A stretch of 64,000 nucleotides of DNA, from contig NZ_KB890447.1 in assembly GCF_000373105.1 (NCBI RefSeq), positions 220,511 to 284,510 of the forward strand, read 5' to 3'. The notes beneath the pieces were generated by a model. It saw only the letters and a program-made list of their open reading frames with translations. It was not told where the DNA came from and searched no databases. This document shows positions 25,943 through 35,298 of the stretch, piece by piece (position 1 is the stretch's first letter; every line of letters starts with the position of its first letter). The stretch is from Neolewinella persica DSM 23188 (GTDB lineage: Bacteria; Bacteroidota; Bacteroidia; Chitinophagales; Saprospiraceae). A program made the translations under genes and the position numbers.

Positions 25943-27085
25943 TTAATCGACCCACAGCCCCGGTCTGCGTACCGGAAAGTTTCGCTCAATTTCCGGCGAG
26001 TTCTGGTCGGGCTTCAGGCCTTTCCATACCTGCATCATCCGCTCATCTTCGTAGGCTTTGGCCGCCAGTAAAAGACCGACGGTCTGCAACGGTACTTCGT
26101 CGAAGTTCTGTACGTCGGGAGGGTAGGGCCAGGAAGCTTTGTCTTCGATATAGGGCAGCATAAATGCCCAGCCCTTTTTTAAGCTGCGGTTGTTTTCGGT
26201 GAATTCCCACAGGTCATCTTCCGGAGTGGAGGCCAACTCCGCCAGAATGGAATAACCCTCCAGGTGGAAGAGCTCGTAGATGTAGGGTTTGGTGCGTTTG
26301 AGTTCATCGATGAATCCGCCCTCTTCGTTCATCTGCTCGGGTAGGAGGGCTTTGAAGCGCTGGCGCGCCAGTTGCATCTCGGCCTCCCGGCCGGTCAGGG
26401 TGGCGAAGGCGGCCACCTGGGCCGCGTACCAGGTACTGTGGTTGTTGCCGTGCATTTGCTCGTCCTGGCCGTATGGGTGAGTGGTCATCCAGGTCAGGTA
26501 CTGATCGAACCAACCGGTGATGGTAGCAAGTTCTCCTCCCTTCAGGTAACCAAGGTCCCGCAGTACCTGGATGGCTTTAGCTACTTCGATCAGGTGAATC
26601 GTGTCGATGATGCCGATGCCGCGGCCGGTTACTTTTCCACTGATGGCCTGCGCGTAGAGCAGGTGTGGGGTCATGCTGGTGGTCGGGTCGACGAACCAGG
26701 TACGTAGGTACTTCATGGCATGGTCGGCGTACTTCTGATCACCGGTTTCCTGGTAAGCAGCAACCAAAGCGGATACGGCCTTCGAAAGATTAACCATCGC
26801 ATGCCGATGGGCGACAAAATTATCGGGATTAGATTTCCCATCCCGGCGGATGTAAGGGCCATCCGGATTTTCGGGGTCGGGCCACCAGTAGTCACCTTCG
26901 GAGTAGAAGTCGCGCGGGCCACCCGCGCTGCGGGGGCTTACTGCTGCCGTAATGGGTATTGGTTGTTCGGCAAGCCAAACATCCGCTGGGTGGCTTTGGG
27001 CCGTTTCCGTTACGGCCGGGTCTTGTCCAGGTTTGCAGCTTACGGTAAGTAGGAGAAAGAGGATCAATGGCAGTAATTTTGGCAT
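25943..27085 (-). CDS. Alginate-lyase-family lipoprotein
   Basis: 380 residues. Lipoprotein signal LLPLILFLLLTVSC with Cys17. The rest matches the alginate_lyase (alpha/alpha-toroid) fold: YWWPDPENPDGPYIRRDGKSNP, then the conserved active-site helix HGNNHSTWYAAQVAAFA. The YWWPDP and NNHS motifs are typical of PL5/PL38-like uronate-polymer lyases that cleave by beta-elimination. Location: outer-membrane or periplasmic lipoprotein. No SusCD pair or other polysaccharide-utilisation genes adjoin, apart from a two-component sensor transcribed divergently, which could regulate it. Confidence 0.88.
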   Translation of the reverse strand: MPKLLPLILFLLLTVSCKPGQDPAVTETAQSHPADVWLAEQPIPITAAVSPRSAGGPRDFYSEGDYWWPDPENPDGPYIRRDGKSNPDNFVAHRHAMVNLSKAVSALVAAYQETGDQKYADHAMKYLRTWFVDPTTSMTPHLLYAQAISGKVTGRGIGIIDTIHLIEVAKAIQVLRDLGYLKGGELATITGWFDQYLTWMTTHPYGQDEQMHGNNHSTWYAAQVAAFATLTGREAEMQLARQRFKALLPEQMNEEGGFIDELKRTKPYIYELFHLEGYSILAELASTPEDDLWEFTENNRSLKKGWAFMLPYIEDKASWPYPPDVQNFDEVPLQTVGLLLAAKAYEDERMMQVWKGLKPDQNSPEIERNFPVRRPGLWVD

Positions 27086-27484
27086 GGCGGAGTTGTTTTT
27101 GCGTCAAGATAACATAGTTTACCTGGAGGTGAAGGCATTGCTCCTTAAAAACCTGCTTTGCATCCTGCGACCGCGCCCTTATTAGAAGCTCTCCGACAGC
27201 CTGCTAGTGTCCTTAACTATGTAATGCAGGCGGACAGAATTCTGCTATACGCTACAACTTGCGTATTATGCATAACTTTAGGATCCACGTGCAAAATACC
27301 TGGTGGGCGGTCATGAACTCAGGAATCAGCCACTAGCCATTTAGCTTTCTTACTTTACCAATCTTTAGATTATTTGTATAGAAAAAAGATACTTGACCTT
27401 AGCGAATACTTCCTTTCACCTCATGTTCCGGGGGTGGTAGGTGGCGCATCATTGCTTAATTCAATTTGCTGGCTTAAGCGGTAT
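27086..27484. other. Divergent intergenic region
   Basis: About 400 bases between divergent starts. It contains a variant of the dispersed 18-mer, TGCATCCTGCGACCGCGCC, at 27159-27177. An open frame from TTG 27374 runs into the sensor gene but lacks a signal and looks non-coding. Nothing else recognisable. Confidence 0.5.
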
Positions 27485-30400
27485 ATGTGCCTGGTGGTAT
27501 TTGGCCTTTTTGTGGGAAACAGTTGCCTAACTGCCCAAGCAGGATTTCAAGGCCTAACTGCACCAATATCCTTTGAGCAACTGACGACCAGAGACGGTTT
27601 AGCCGCAAATAAAGTTATCTGTGTTACCCAGGACCAACAAGGTTTTATTTGGATCGGTACCCAGGAAGCCTTACACCGTTACGATGGCTATGAGTTGCTT
27701 AGTTTTACCCACGATCCTGATGACGAAACTTCCCTGTCGAACAGTACCGCGGAAGTCATTTATGTGGACCGATCGGGGGCGATTTGGGTGGGCACGTGGA
27801 ATGGGCTGAATCGCTACGATCCCCTGGAAAACAAATTCACGCGCTACCTAAATGTTCCGGAAGGGGGGAGCGAAAATATAATACATGCCATCAGCGAAGA
27901 TCAGGAGGGCCGGCTGTGGATTGGAACCAGCAAGAACGGCTTAAATCGTTATGACCCAATTGCCGACAGGTTTATCAGGTATGACCATGATTCGGAAAAT
28001 AAGCAAAGCCTGAGCAGCGCCGTTGGCTTTAAAATATATCTTGATCGAAAAGGGACTTTATGGGTAGGTACCGGAGATCCCTGGGACGACTACACCAACT
28101 GGGGTGGGTTGAACCGCTACAATCCGAAAACGGATGCCTTTGTTCGCTACGAACATGATCCGACAAACCCTTCCAGTCTTGGCAACAATGAAATCAGTAC
28201 ACTTTTTGAAGATGAGGAAGGAAATTTCTGGGTAGCCACCTGGGGAGGAGGTTTGCAATTAATGGATAGGGAATTGGGAACTTTTACCGATCCAACCAAG
28301 GCTGACTGGCCTGCTACCGCGCCTGAGTGGCCCACCCTACGATTGGCGTTAGGTAAGGAAGCGACCATTACCTGTTTTCGGGAGGATCACTTGGGTGTTC
28401 TTTGGACCGGGGCTTTCCAGGGAGGGCTTGATCGCTTTGATCCCGAAGCGGGTACGTTTGATCATTATGAATATGATGCTGCAAAGCCAACCAGCCTGAG
28501 TGGCAATATTGTTTGGTCGCTCTTTGAAGATCAGCAAAATATTTTATGGGTAAGTACCTGGAATGGGCTTAATAAGGTACTGCCCAGGACCACTTCCTTT
28601 CAGGTAATCGGGCAAAAAACATCACAGGCCGCCGGCCTCGTAGATACCCACGTGGAAGAAGTTTTGTTGGACAAGCAAGGAAATATTTGGGCAGGAACGT
28701 GGGCGGGTCTTGAACGTATCGATGCGGTAAGCGGCACCTACAAATTATTCCGGATAAACAACCACTCTACTACCGGAACCCCCTCAGAGATGATCCTGTC
28801 TTTGCACCTGGACCAGGCAGATAATTTTTGGGTAGGGAGCCACCACTACGGATTGCTACATTTTCACCCATCAACCGGTCAGCTTAGGCCTCATCGAAAA
28901 GTGGATGCCCGAAAAATGCGATTTTACCTTGCCTCCATTACCGAGGGGCCATCAGGAGAAATATGGGTGACGGGAACTGAGGGGGTCAATAAGGTAGTGG
29001 CTGGAAGGGACGGTTTTGAGGCACTGCACGACCTGTCGGGGGACTTCCCGCAGCAGGTGTCTGGGAACGTACTTAGCCAATCGAAGGATGGAAATATCTG
29101 GCTTGGTGCAGACCAGGGTTTGTATAAAATATCGCCGGCCGGGACGAAAGTTACTGCGGTGCTGGAGGGGTACAACATCTCTACTGTCCTGGATGACGGC
29201 TCGATCGTATGGCTAGGTACAAATGGTGGGCAGTTATTAGCCTTTGATCCGGGTACCCGTGAGGTGACAAGCTTTTCGAAAGAAAATGGACTGCCAGGCA
29301 ATACCATATGTGCCCTCATCAAAGACGAAAAGAACCGGTTGTGGGTTAGTACGGACCATGGCCTGGCCTGGTTAACGGAGGGGGCAAAGGAGCTCCAAAC
29401 TTTCCCCGAGTACCAGTTGCCGCCAATTCAGACCTTTTACCCACACGCAGTAACTACTGCAAATGATGGAGACTTACTTTTTGGCGGAGATGGAGGCATC
29501 TTACGGTTTGACCCAACCACGGTTTATGTAGACAGTTTCGCACCCGTGCCCGTCATCACCGGCCTGATGATTTTCAACAATGATGCCGATACGTTGATCA
29601 GTCGGCAGGTGAATGATTCCGGTGAACTGGAGGCCTCTATTCATTTATCGTTTCGACAAAATGACCTGACCTTCAAATACGCAGGTCTGCATTTCGTCCG
29701 ACCGGAAGCAAATGAATTTCGCTACTTACTGGAAAACTACGAGGAGGACTGGCGCTACGTCGGGGATCAGCGTACGGCCATTTATCCCAATCTTCCACCG
29801 GGAGAATATGTATTCCGGGTACAGTCCGCCAACCCTGAAGGGACCTGGAGCCAGCAGTCTGCCACGATGAATATCATCATTCGGCCGCCATGGTGGAAGA
29901 CCCCTATTGCCTTAGCCCTCTTCATTGGATTATTGGTCGGGGCCATACTTTTCATCCGGATAAAGGAAAGGGAAAAGCTCCTTAAGTCTGAACGTGCCAA
30001 AGCGAGTGTAACGGAAGCCCGATTGCGGGCAGAAGTTGCCGAAGACAAGATGCAACAACTCCGGGAACTTGATGAATCGAAGGCCCGGCTTTATGCCAAC
30101 ATCACCCACGAATTTCGAACGCCGCTCACCGTCATTCTTGGCATGGTGGACAACATTCGTGGTCATCAGCAGGAACGAAACCTGATCGAGCGAAACAGCC
30201 AAAACCTGTTACGCCTCATAAATCAGCTGTTAGACTTGTCCAAATTGGATGCGGATGCCATGTCAATAACTTTGGCGCAGGGAGATATTATCCTCTACCT
30301 GCAATACCTGACCGAATCGTTTTATTCGATGGCCCAGGAAAAAGAAATCCGCCTGCTTTTTTACCCGGAGACGCCATCGGTGAATATGGATTTTGATGAG

Positions 30401-31603
30401 CAGGTTGTACAGCAAGTCATTTACAATCTGCTGTCTAATGCGCTGAAGTTTACGGATAAGGGTGGCAAAATATTGCTGCACGCCACGGAGGAGAAGCGGG
30501 GAGAACAATCTTTTTTAAAGCTCAAGGTCACCGACACGGGCATCGGGATTCCTCCAGAAGACCTGTCCCGTATTTTTGATCGATTTTATCAAACGGACAG
30601 TTCTTCCACCCGTACGCGCGGAGGAACTGGAATTGGGTTGGCCCTTACTAAAAAACTGGTCGAATTGATGGGGGGCACCATTGAAGTGGAAAGCTCGGTT
30701 GGTAAAGGAACGCTCTTCACCTTGTTTTTGCCAATACAAAACGAAGCAGCCGTACAGCATAAGGCGTTTCAGGCCGTCAGTACTTCTGTTTCACCTCCTG
30801 CGCCATCGTCGAAACTAAAATCATTTGCTGGCCTTGACCCTGAAGGCGAGAAGCCTTTACTCCTACTTATTGAAGACAATGCAGATGTCGTTTTTTACAT
30901 TGTCGACTTATTAGCTCCCACCTATGAGGTCGTCACTGCTGCCAATGGCCAAAGTGGCATTGAAAAAGCCCTGGAGGTTGTTCCGGACATTATCATCAGC
31001 GATGTGATGATGCCAGGAAAGGACGGTTATGAAGTTTGCCTGATACTGAAACAAGACGAACGTAGCAGTCACATTCCCATTGTCTTGCTCACGGCTAAAG
31101 CAACCCATGAGGACCGGCTTAAAGGGCTCAAAGTTGGCGCAGATGCCTACCTGGTGAAACCTTTTCACAAAGAGGAGCTCTTCGTATGGTTGGATAATTT
31201 GGTCGTGCTTCGCAAAACCTTGCAAGGCACTTATTCCGGCACCTCCTCCTTGACTGAAACCTTACGGACCAAGCAGGACCCTACGCTTGAAGATCAGTTC
31301 TTGAAAAAGTTAATCACCGTCGTTACGGATCGAATAGATGATCCGGACCTGGGTGTTGTCCACCTTTGCCATGCAGCCCGGCTCAGCAATACGCAGGTGA
31401 ACCGGAAGCTTAAGGCCTTGACGGGAAGAACCCCCAGCCAGTTTATTCGGTTTATTCGCCTGGAGCGAGCGGCAGAATTATTGAAAACGACGGAAAACAA
31501 CATCTCTGAAGTCGCCTACTCGGTGGGTTTTAATGACCCCAACTACTTCACCCGGGTGTTTTCTGATGAGTTTGGCTTTCCACCGGGGGGAATTCGTAAG
31601 TAG
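27485..31603 (+). CDS. Hybrid two-component sensor kinase/response regulator (HTCS)
   Basis: 1372 residues from ATG 27485, chosen because a signal peptide (MCLVVFGLFVGNSCLTAQA) starts there. Periplasmic Reg_prop propeller blades (repeats such as IWVGTWNGLNRYDP, LWIGTSKNGLNRYDP) fill ~30-690. A Y_Y_Y domain (FRYLLENYEEDWRYVG) and a membrane helix (IALALFIGLLVGAILFI) follow. Then HisKA with His ~875 (NITHEFRTPLT), HATPase (DTGIGIPPEDL; GGTGIGLALTKKL), receiver with Asp ~1173 (ISDVMMPGKDG), and a C-terminal AraC HTH. It senses a periplasmic sugar and directly binds DNA. A likely regulon includes the divergent lyase gene. Confidence 0.93.
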   Translation: MCLVVFGLFVGNSCLTAQAGFQGLTAPISFEQLTTRDGLAANKVICVTQDQQGFIWIGTQEALHRYDGYELLSFTHDPDDETSLSNSTAEVIYVDRSGAIWVGTWNGLNRYDPLENKFTRYLNVPEGGSENIIHAISEDQEGRLWIGTSKNGLNRYDPIADRFIRYDHDSENKQSLSSAVGFKIYLDRKGTLWVGTGDPWDDYTNWGGLNRYNPKTDAFVRYEHDPTNPSSLGNNEISTLFEDEEGNFWVATWGGGLQLMDRELGTFTDPTKADWPATAPEWPTLRLALGKEATITCFREDHLGVLWTGAFQGGLDRFDPEAGTFDHYEYDAAKPTSLSGNIVWSLFEDQQNILWVSTWNGLNKVLPRTTSFQVIGQKTSQAAGLVDTHVEEVLLDKQGNIWAGTWAGLERIDAVSGTYKLFRINNHSTTGTPSEMILSLHLDQADNFWVGSHHYGLLHFHPSTGQLRPHRKVDARKMRFYLASITEGPSGEIWVTGTEGVNKVVAGRDGFEALHDLSGDFPQQVSGNVLSQSKDGNIWLGADQGLYKISPAGTKVTAVLEGYNISTVLDDGSIVWLGTNGGQLLAFDPGTREVTSFSKENGLPGNTICALIKDEKNRLWVSTDHGLAWLTEGAKELQTFPEYQLPPIQTFYPHAVTTANDGDLLFGGDGGILRFDPTTVYVDSFAPVPVITGLMIFNNDADTLISRQVNDSGELEASIHLSFRQNDLTFKYAGLHFVRPEANEFRYLLENYEEDWRYVGDQRTAIYPNLPPGEYVFRVQSANPEGTWSQQSATMNIIIRPPWWKTPIALALFIGLLVGAILFIRIKEREKLLKSERAKASVTEARLRAEVAEDKMQQLRELDESKARLYANITHEFRTPLTVILGMVDNIRGHQQERNLIERNSQNLLRLINQLLDLSKLDADAMSITLAQGDIILYLQYLTESFYSMAQEKEIRLLFYPETPSVNMDFDEQVVQQVIYNLLSNALKFTDKGGKILLHATEEKRGEQSFLKLKVTDTGIGIPPEDLSRIFDRFYQTDSSSTRTRGGTGIGLALTKKLVELMGGTIEVESSVGKGTLFTLFLPIQNEAAVQHKAFQAVSTSVSPPAPSSKLKSFAGLDPEGEKPLLLLIEDNADVVFYIVDLLAPTYEVVTAANGQSGIEKALEVVPDIIISDVMMPGKDGYEVCLILKQDERSSHIPIVLLTAKATHEDRLKGLKVGADAYLVKPFHKEELFVWLDNLVVLRKTLQGTYSGTSSLTETLRTKQDPTLEDQFLKKLITVVTDRIDDPDLGVVHLCHAARLSNTQVNRKLKALTGRTPSQFIRFIRLERAAELLKTTENNISEVAYSVGFNDPNYFTRVFSDEFGFPPGGIRK

Positions 31604-31772
31604 TTGATATGCAGTTATTAAGGGGGTGTTTTTCAAGGTAAATGGTGAATATGTGCTACTCTTATTTCGCTGATGTGGAATAGGTGAAGAGTACTTGGAG
31701 CGGCTAAGTTGCACTTTGCGATTGTTCTTAAGGAGGCGCGCCTCCTGCTACTATCCACCTAATCGAACAACT
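31604..31772. other. Spacer with palindrome
   Basis: Contains the perfect 16-base palindrome AGGAGGCGCGCCTCCT (31731-31746), just upstream of the decayed gene that begins at 31773. No gene seen. Confidence 0.6.
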
Positions 31773-32052
31773 ATGAGATCCTTTATTCTTTTGCTGGCTG
31801 TTGTGAGCTTTTTACTCCCTATTCACCTATCTGCCCAAGAGGCGGATACCCAATACGCCATCCTGGAATACATGAAGGTTGAAGGGGAAGCCCGGTATGG
31901 GAGAAGCCTGCCAGGACTGCCAGGCCGCCTGGAAACATATCCAGGAAGCATGCAAAAAAGTCAGCTACATAATTGGTTGGTAACTCGAAGATACCCTCTG
32001 TGCGGGTGGAACCGATGCCTCCTGTCATGATACCGCAATAGCGAATCTGTAG
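31773..32052 (+). pseudogene. Decayed small exported protein gene
   Basis: The first ~30 codons encode an intact signal peptide (MRSFILLLAVVSFLLPIHLSAQ) and EADTQYAILEYMKVE. The remaining family-like sequence is split among frames: MGEACQDCQAAWKHIQEACKKVSYIIGW in one frame, then LEDTLCAGGTDASCHDTAIANL in another, ending at TAG 32050-32052. The pieces, put back in one frame, resemble a Bacteroidota periplasmic family with the pattern YMKVxPG...AWKKIH...W.L...PSGTDAxYxYAT. At least two frameshifts are needed, so it is inactive unless sequencing errors are to blame. Confidence 0.75.
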
Positions 32053-32234
32053 GCGCGAACGCAGGGGCCATAAAAGGTAAAAGAGCAAGGTGGACAATCA
32101 CCCCCCTCCGCTGCTCAAAACCTTACTATGCACCTGCGGCCCCGCCCAAAAAACATGCCAATTAAATAACTACTTGCCTCGTGCCTGTAGCTAAGATCCC
32201 TAAGAAGAACATCACCTGTAAATAACAGATCACC
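32053..32234. other. Short leader with dispersed motif
   Basis: Contains TGCACCTGCGGCCCCGCC at 32129-32146, one mismatch from the dispersed 18-mer, ~90 bases before the next ATG. Nothing else recognised. Confidence 0.55.
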
Positions 32235-35153
32235 ATGTCATCCTTCAATAGAAATATCCAAAAAGCAGTAAGTAAAAAAGCGCGCTTCTTGCCCATTTTT
32301 TCTTCCCTGGAAACCTTATGCTTCTTATGCGCGCTACTCTTCAGTATCCCCCTTTCTGCTCAGTCCTGGGGCGCTCCTAAAAAAGACCGTTGCATCGGTA
32401 GTGGTATAGCCACCTACTCTGCCAAACTGGCGAACGACGGCGGCAAGGGCTGGGAAGCTGCGGCCAAAAGCACCTCCATCCGCATTCTTGGGATCAACCA
32501 AGGTACCCCCGACCGGACCAGCAACCAGGGATGGGGCGGCATGTGGGGTGAATGGGACATCAAAGATGCTTCCTGCCTGCCCAAATGGGGTGCTCCAAAA
32601 AAGGACCGCTGCATCGGAAATGGCAGGGCTACTTACTCCGCCCGCTTAGCCTCAACGGCCGGCATGAGCTGGGAAGCCGCCGCCAAAAGTACCTCCATTC
32701 TTATCCAGGGCGTTGATCGGGGACGCCCGGTCCGCACCAGTAATCAAGGTGTCGGCGGTATGTGGGGCGAATGGGACATCCCGGACAATACCTGTACCCC
32801 TAAGTGGGGAGCAGCCAAACGTGACGATTGTAAAGGCAATGGCATCGTACAGTACTCCGCCCGCCTGGCTTCTGATGCCGGAATGGGCTGGGAAGCTGCC
32901 GCCAAAAGCACTTCCATTACCATCAACGGTATCGACCAGGGCCCACCCAAACGCACGAGCGACCAGGGTGCCGCCGGTGGTATGTGGGGCGAATGGGAAA
33001 TTAAAGACGATACCTGCGTGGCCAGATGGGGCGCAGCTAAAAGCGATGGCTGCAAAGGCACTGGCATCGTGCAGTACTCCGCCCGCCTGGCTTCTGATGC
33101 CGGGCTGGGCTGGGAAGCTGCCGCCAAAAGCACTTCCATTACCATCAACGGTATCGACCAGGGCCCACCCAAACGCACGAGAGACCAGGGTGCCGCCGGT
33201 GGTATGTGGGGCGAATGGGATATTGAAGACAATACCTGTGTGGCCAAATGGGGCACACCAAAAAAGGATGATTGTAAAGGCACCGGCATCGTGCAGTACT
33301 CCGCCCGCCTGGCTTCTGATGCCGGGCTGGGCTGGGAAGCTGCCGCCAAAAGCACTTCCATTACCATCAACGGTATCGACCAGGGGCCACCCAAACGCAC
33401 GAGCGACCAGGGTGCCGCCGGTGGTATGTGGGGCGAATGGGACATTGAAGACGATACCTGCGTGGCCAGATGGGGCGCAGCTAAAAGCGATGGCTGCAAA
33501 GGCACTGGCATTGTACAATACTCTGCCCGCCTGGCTTCCGACGCCGGGCTGGGCTGGGAAGCTGCCGCCAAAAGTACTTCCATCGTCATCAATGGCGTCA
33601 ACCGGGGTACGCCGACACGGACCAGCGACCAGGGCGCCGCTGGTATGTGGGGCGAGTGGGACATTAAAGACGATACCTGCTTACCCGAATCGAAGATCGC
33701 CAAGTGGGGAACCTGGACCAAACAAGATTGTACCGGAAGTGGTAAGCGAACCTACTTTGCTCGCCTTGAGAACACCCAAACCGAGGATTGGAGTACTGAA
33801 TGCAGCAACACCCCACTAACGGTTAATGGCATTTATTTCCCCCGACCGGACCGTTGTGTCGACAAAGGAATTGCGGGAATGTGGGGAGAAGTTGATCTTG
33901 AAGCTTCCGATTGTAAGGCCGAGGTCACCTTACCAAACGGCTATGCCGTTCGACTTAGCGAACAGACCCGCACCGGCAGAACTGACTTTACGGAAGGCAA
34001 AGGGCAGAGTAGGATCCTATTTGAAGACGGACCATTGGTGTACCCAAACCAAACCAAGTTTGCTTTTGATAAAAACCTGTTCAGTATGGCTATTATGTCA
34101 GATACACAAATAGGGTTTTGTGTAAGTACCCCCTGTAAAGATATTGCCGGGACGAGTGAAACGGCAAATCGCTGGCACATTCAGAGCCTGGTCACCGCAG
34201 CAACGGAGACGCCTAATTTTGCCGGGACAATTATTAACGGAGACTTAACCAACGTTGCGGACGACGCCCAGCTAGCCTTTTTCGAGGAAGAATACCTCAA
34301 CCGGGGACTAAATCTCTACTTAGGTTTAGGCAACCATGATTATGACAATTACGCACTAAGTTGGGCAGCTTACGGAGGAAATGCCCATGCAGCGAACGGG
34401 AGAGGTGCCAGGCCACTCGATCAGATGGCTGAACACATAAAAACTATTCCAGGTGCTACTAATAACGGAGCCCGGCCCGACTTAATGGAATCACGGTTCA
34501 AAAATAAAGGCAGCTACGCTTATGGATTCAACATTGGAAAGTTTCATTTCTTACAGTTACAGAACTATCCATCCTATGAGATTGATCTCCACGTTTACCG
34601 TTCGGGTAGAATGGCCACCACTCATTTTGAAGTAACGAAATCATTGGATTGGTTAGAAGCACAACTAAAACGGATTCCCAAAGATGAGCCCGTTGTACTT
34701 AATATGCACGCCATTGATGCCAATGCCTTTCATTCTCGTGGTAATCCAGATGCTGCAACCGCTAAAAGTTTGTCGGTACGGGATACTTTATCCGAGTTGG
34801 AACGGTCTTCAAACACCTCCGAAGATTACCGCCGGTTTACCGAAATTTTAAGTGAGAACCCCAACGTTATTGCCATTTTCGCCGGCCATTTGCACGAAAG
34901 AGTCGGTCAGTACGATTACGGACAAAGTTACTCCTCACCCGTAAAGAAGAATTGGAAAGTAACCCTCCCGGGAGATGAAACAAGAACAGTGCCCATCTTT
35001 TTTGGTGGAGCAGCTGAGTACATGAAGTACCCACTGGTCAAGTTCGATTACGTGAAAAAAGAAATGACCGTCGAAGTTATTAATTCTGAGAATGGGAAGT
35101 TTGAGCGCGTACAGGAAAAAATTGTAGTGGACTTCAACTATATTTTACCCTAA
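32235..35153 (+). CDS. Exported repeat protein with calcineurin-like metallophosphoesterase domain
   Basis: 972 residues. After a long n-region, a signal (FLCALLFSIPLSAQ) ends at ~43. Seven ~71-residue modules follow from ~45 to ~560, each running WGAxKxDxCxGxG ... SARLASDAGxGWEAAAKSTSI ... GGMWGEWDIxDxTC, with two Cys per unit that may be disulfide bonded; the seventh is divergent. Units 3-6 are almost identical in DNA. The C-terminal ~350 residues are a metallophosphoesterase with SDTQIG (~622), INGDLTN, GNHDYDN (~698), NMHAID and GHLHER (~882). The first motif has Gln where His is usual. Probably cell-surface phosphatase or nuclease; substrate unknown. Confidence 0.9.
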   Translation: MSSFNRNIQKAVSKKARFLPIFSSLETLCFLCALLFSIPLSAQSWGAPKKDRCIGSGIATYSAKLANDGGKGWEAAAKSTSIRILGINQGTPDRTSNQGWGGMWGEWDIKDASCLPKWGAPKKDRCIGNGRATYSARLASTAGMSWEAAAKSTSILIQGVDRGRPVRTSNQGVGGMWGEWDIPDNTCTPKWGAAKRDDCKGNGIVQYSARLASDAGMGWEAAAKSTSITINGIDQGPPKRTSDQGAAGGMWGEWEIKDDTCVARWGAAKSDGCKGTGIVQYSARLASDAGLGWEAAAKSTSITINGIDQGPPKRTRDQGAAGGMWGEWDIEDNTCVAKWGTPKKDDCKGTGIVQYSARLASDAGLGWEAAAKSTSITINGIDQGPPKRTSDQGAAGGMWGEWDIEDDTCVARWGAAKSDGCKGTGIVQYSARLASDAGLGWEAAAKSTSIVINGVNRGTPTRTSDQGAAGMWGEWDIKDDTCLPESKIAKWGTWTKQDCTGSGKRTYFARLENTQTEDWSTECSNTPLTVNGIYFPRPDRCVDKGIAGMWGEVDLEASDCKAEVTLPNGYAVRLSEQTRTGRTDFTEGKGQSRILFEDGPLVYPNQTKFAFDKNLFSMAIMSDTQIGFCVSTPCKDIAGTSETANRWHIQSLVTAATETPNFAGTIINGDLTNVADDAQLAFFEEEYLNRGLNLYLGLGNHDYDNYALSWAAYGGNAHAANGRGARPLDQMAEHIKTIPGATNNGARPDLMESRFKNKGSYAYGFNIGKFHFLQLQNYPSYEIDLHVYRSGRMATTHFEVTKSLDWLEAQLKRIPKDEPVVLNMHAIDANAFHSRGNPDAATAKSLSVRDTLSELERSSNTSEDYRRFTEILSENPNVIAIFAGHLHERVGQYDYGQSYSSPVKKNWKVTLPGDETRTVPIFFGGAAEYMKYPLVKFDYVKKEMTVEVINSENGKFERVQEKIVVDFNYILP
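32364..33912 (+). repeat. Tandem ~210-bp intragenic repeats, seven units
   Basis: The coding units beginning TGGGGCGC(T/A) recur about every 210-216 bases. The central four share long identical blocks (for example CGCCCGCCTGGCTTCTGATGC). Antisense frames also stay open for ~300 codons because of the regular repeat. Confidence 0.88.
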
Positions 35154-35245
35154 AAAGTACTGGTGCCAGAGAGGTTGGATGAGTCTGGTAGTTTTAACGG
35201 CCAGAGTAATCTTCTTGGAGGGCAGAATTAGTTGTATAGTTAAGG

Positions 35246-35292
35246 AGTCAGGGAGTAAGATGGTGCCGGCCGCATTGTTTGACTCCCTGACT
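35246..35292. terminator. Bidirectional hairpin between convergent genes
   Basis: 11-bp perfect stem AGTCAGGGAGT (35246-35256) with ACTCCCTGACT (35282-35292), 25-base loop. It sits between the metallophosphoesterase stop and the barrel stop. The same GACTCCCTGACT words recur near 45960-46000 and 52355-52385. Confidence 0.5.
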
Positions 35293-35298
35293 GTTTGA

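Noticed and set aside
32652-33721. Long antisense frames (288 and 325 codons) inside the metallophosphoesterase gene
   Set aside because: They are shadows of the regular ~210-bp repeat; the sense strand has a signal peptide and domain motifs.
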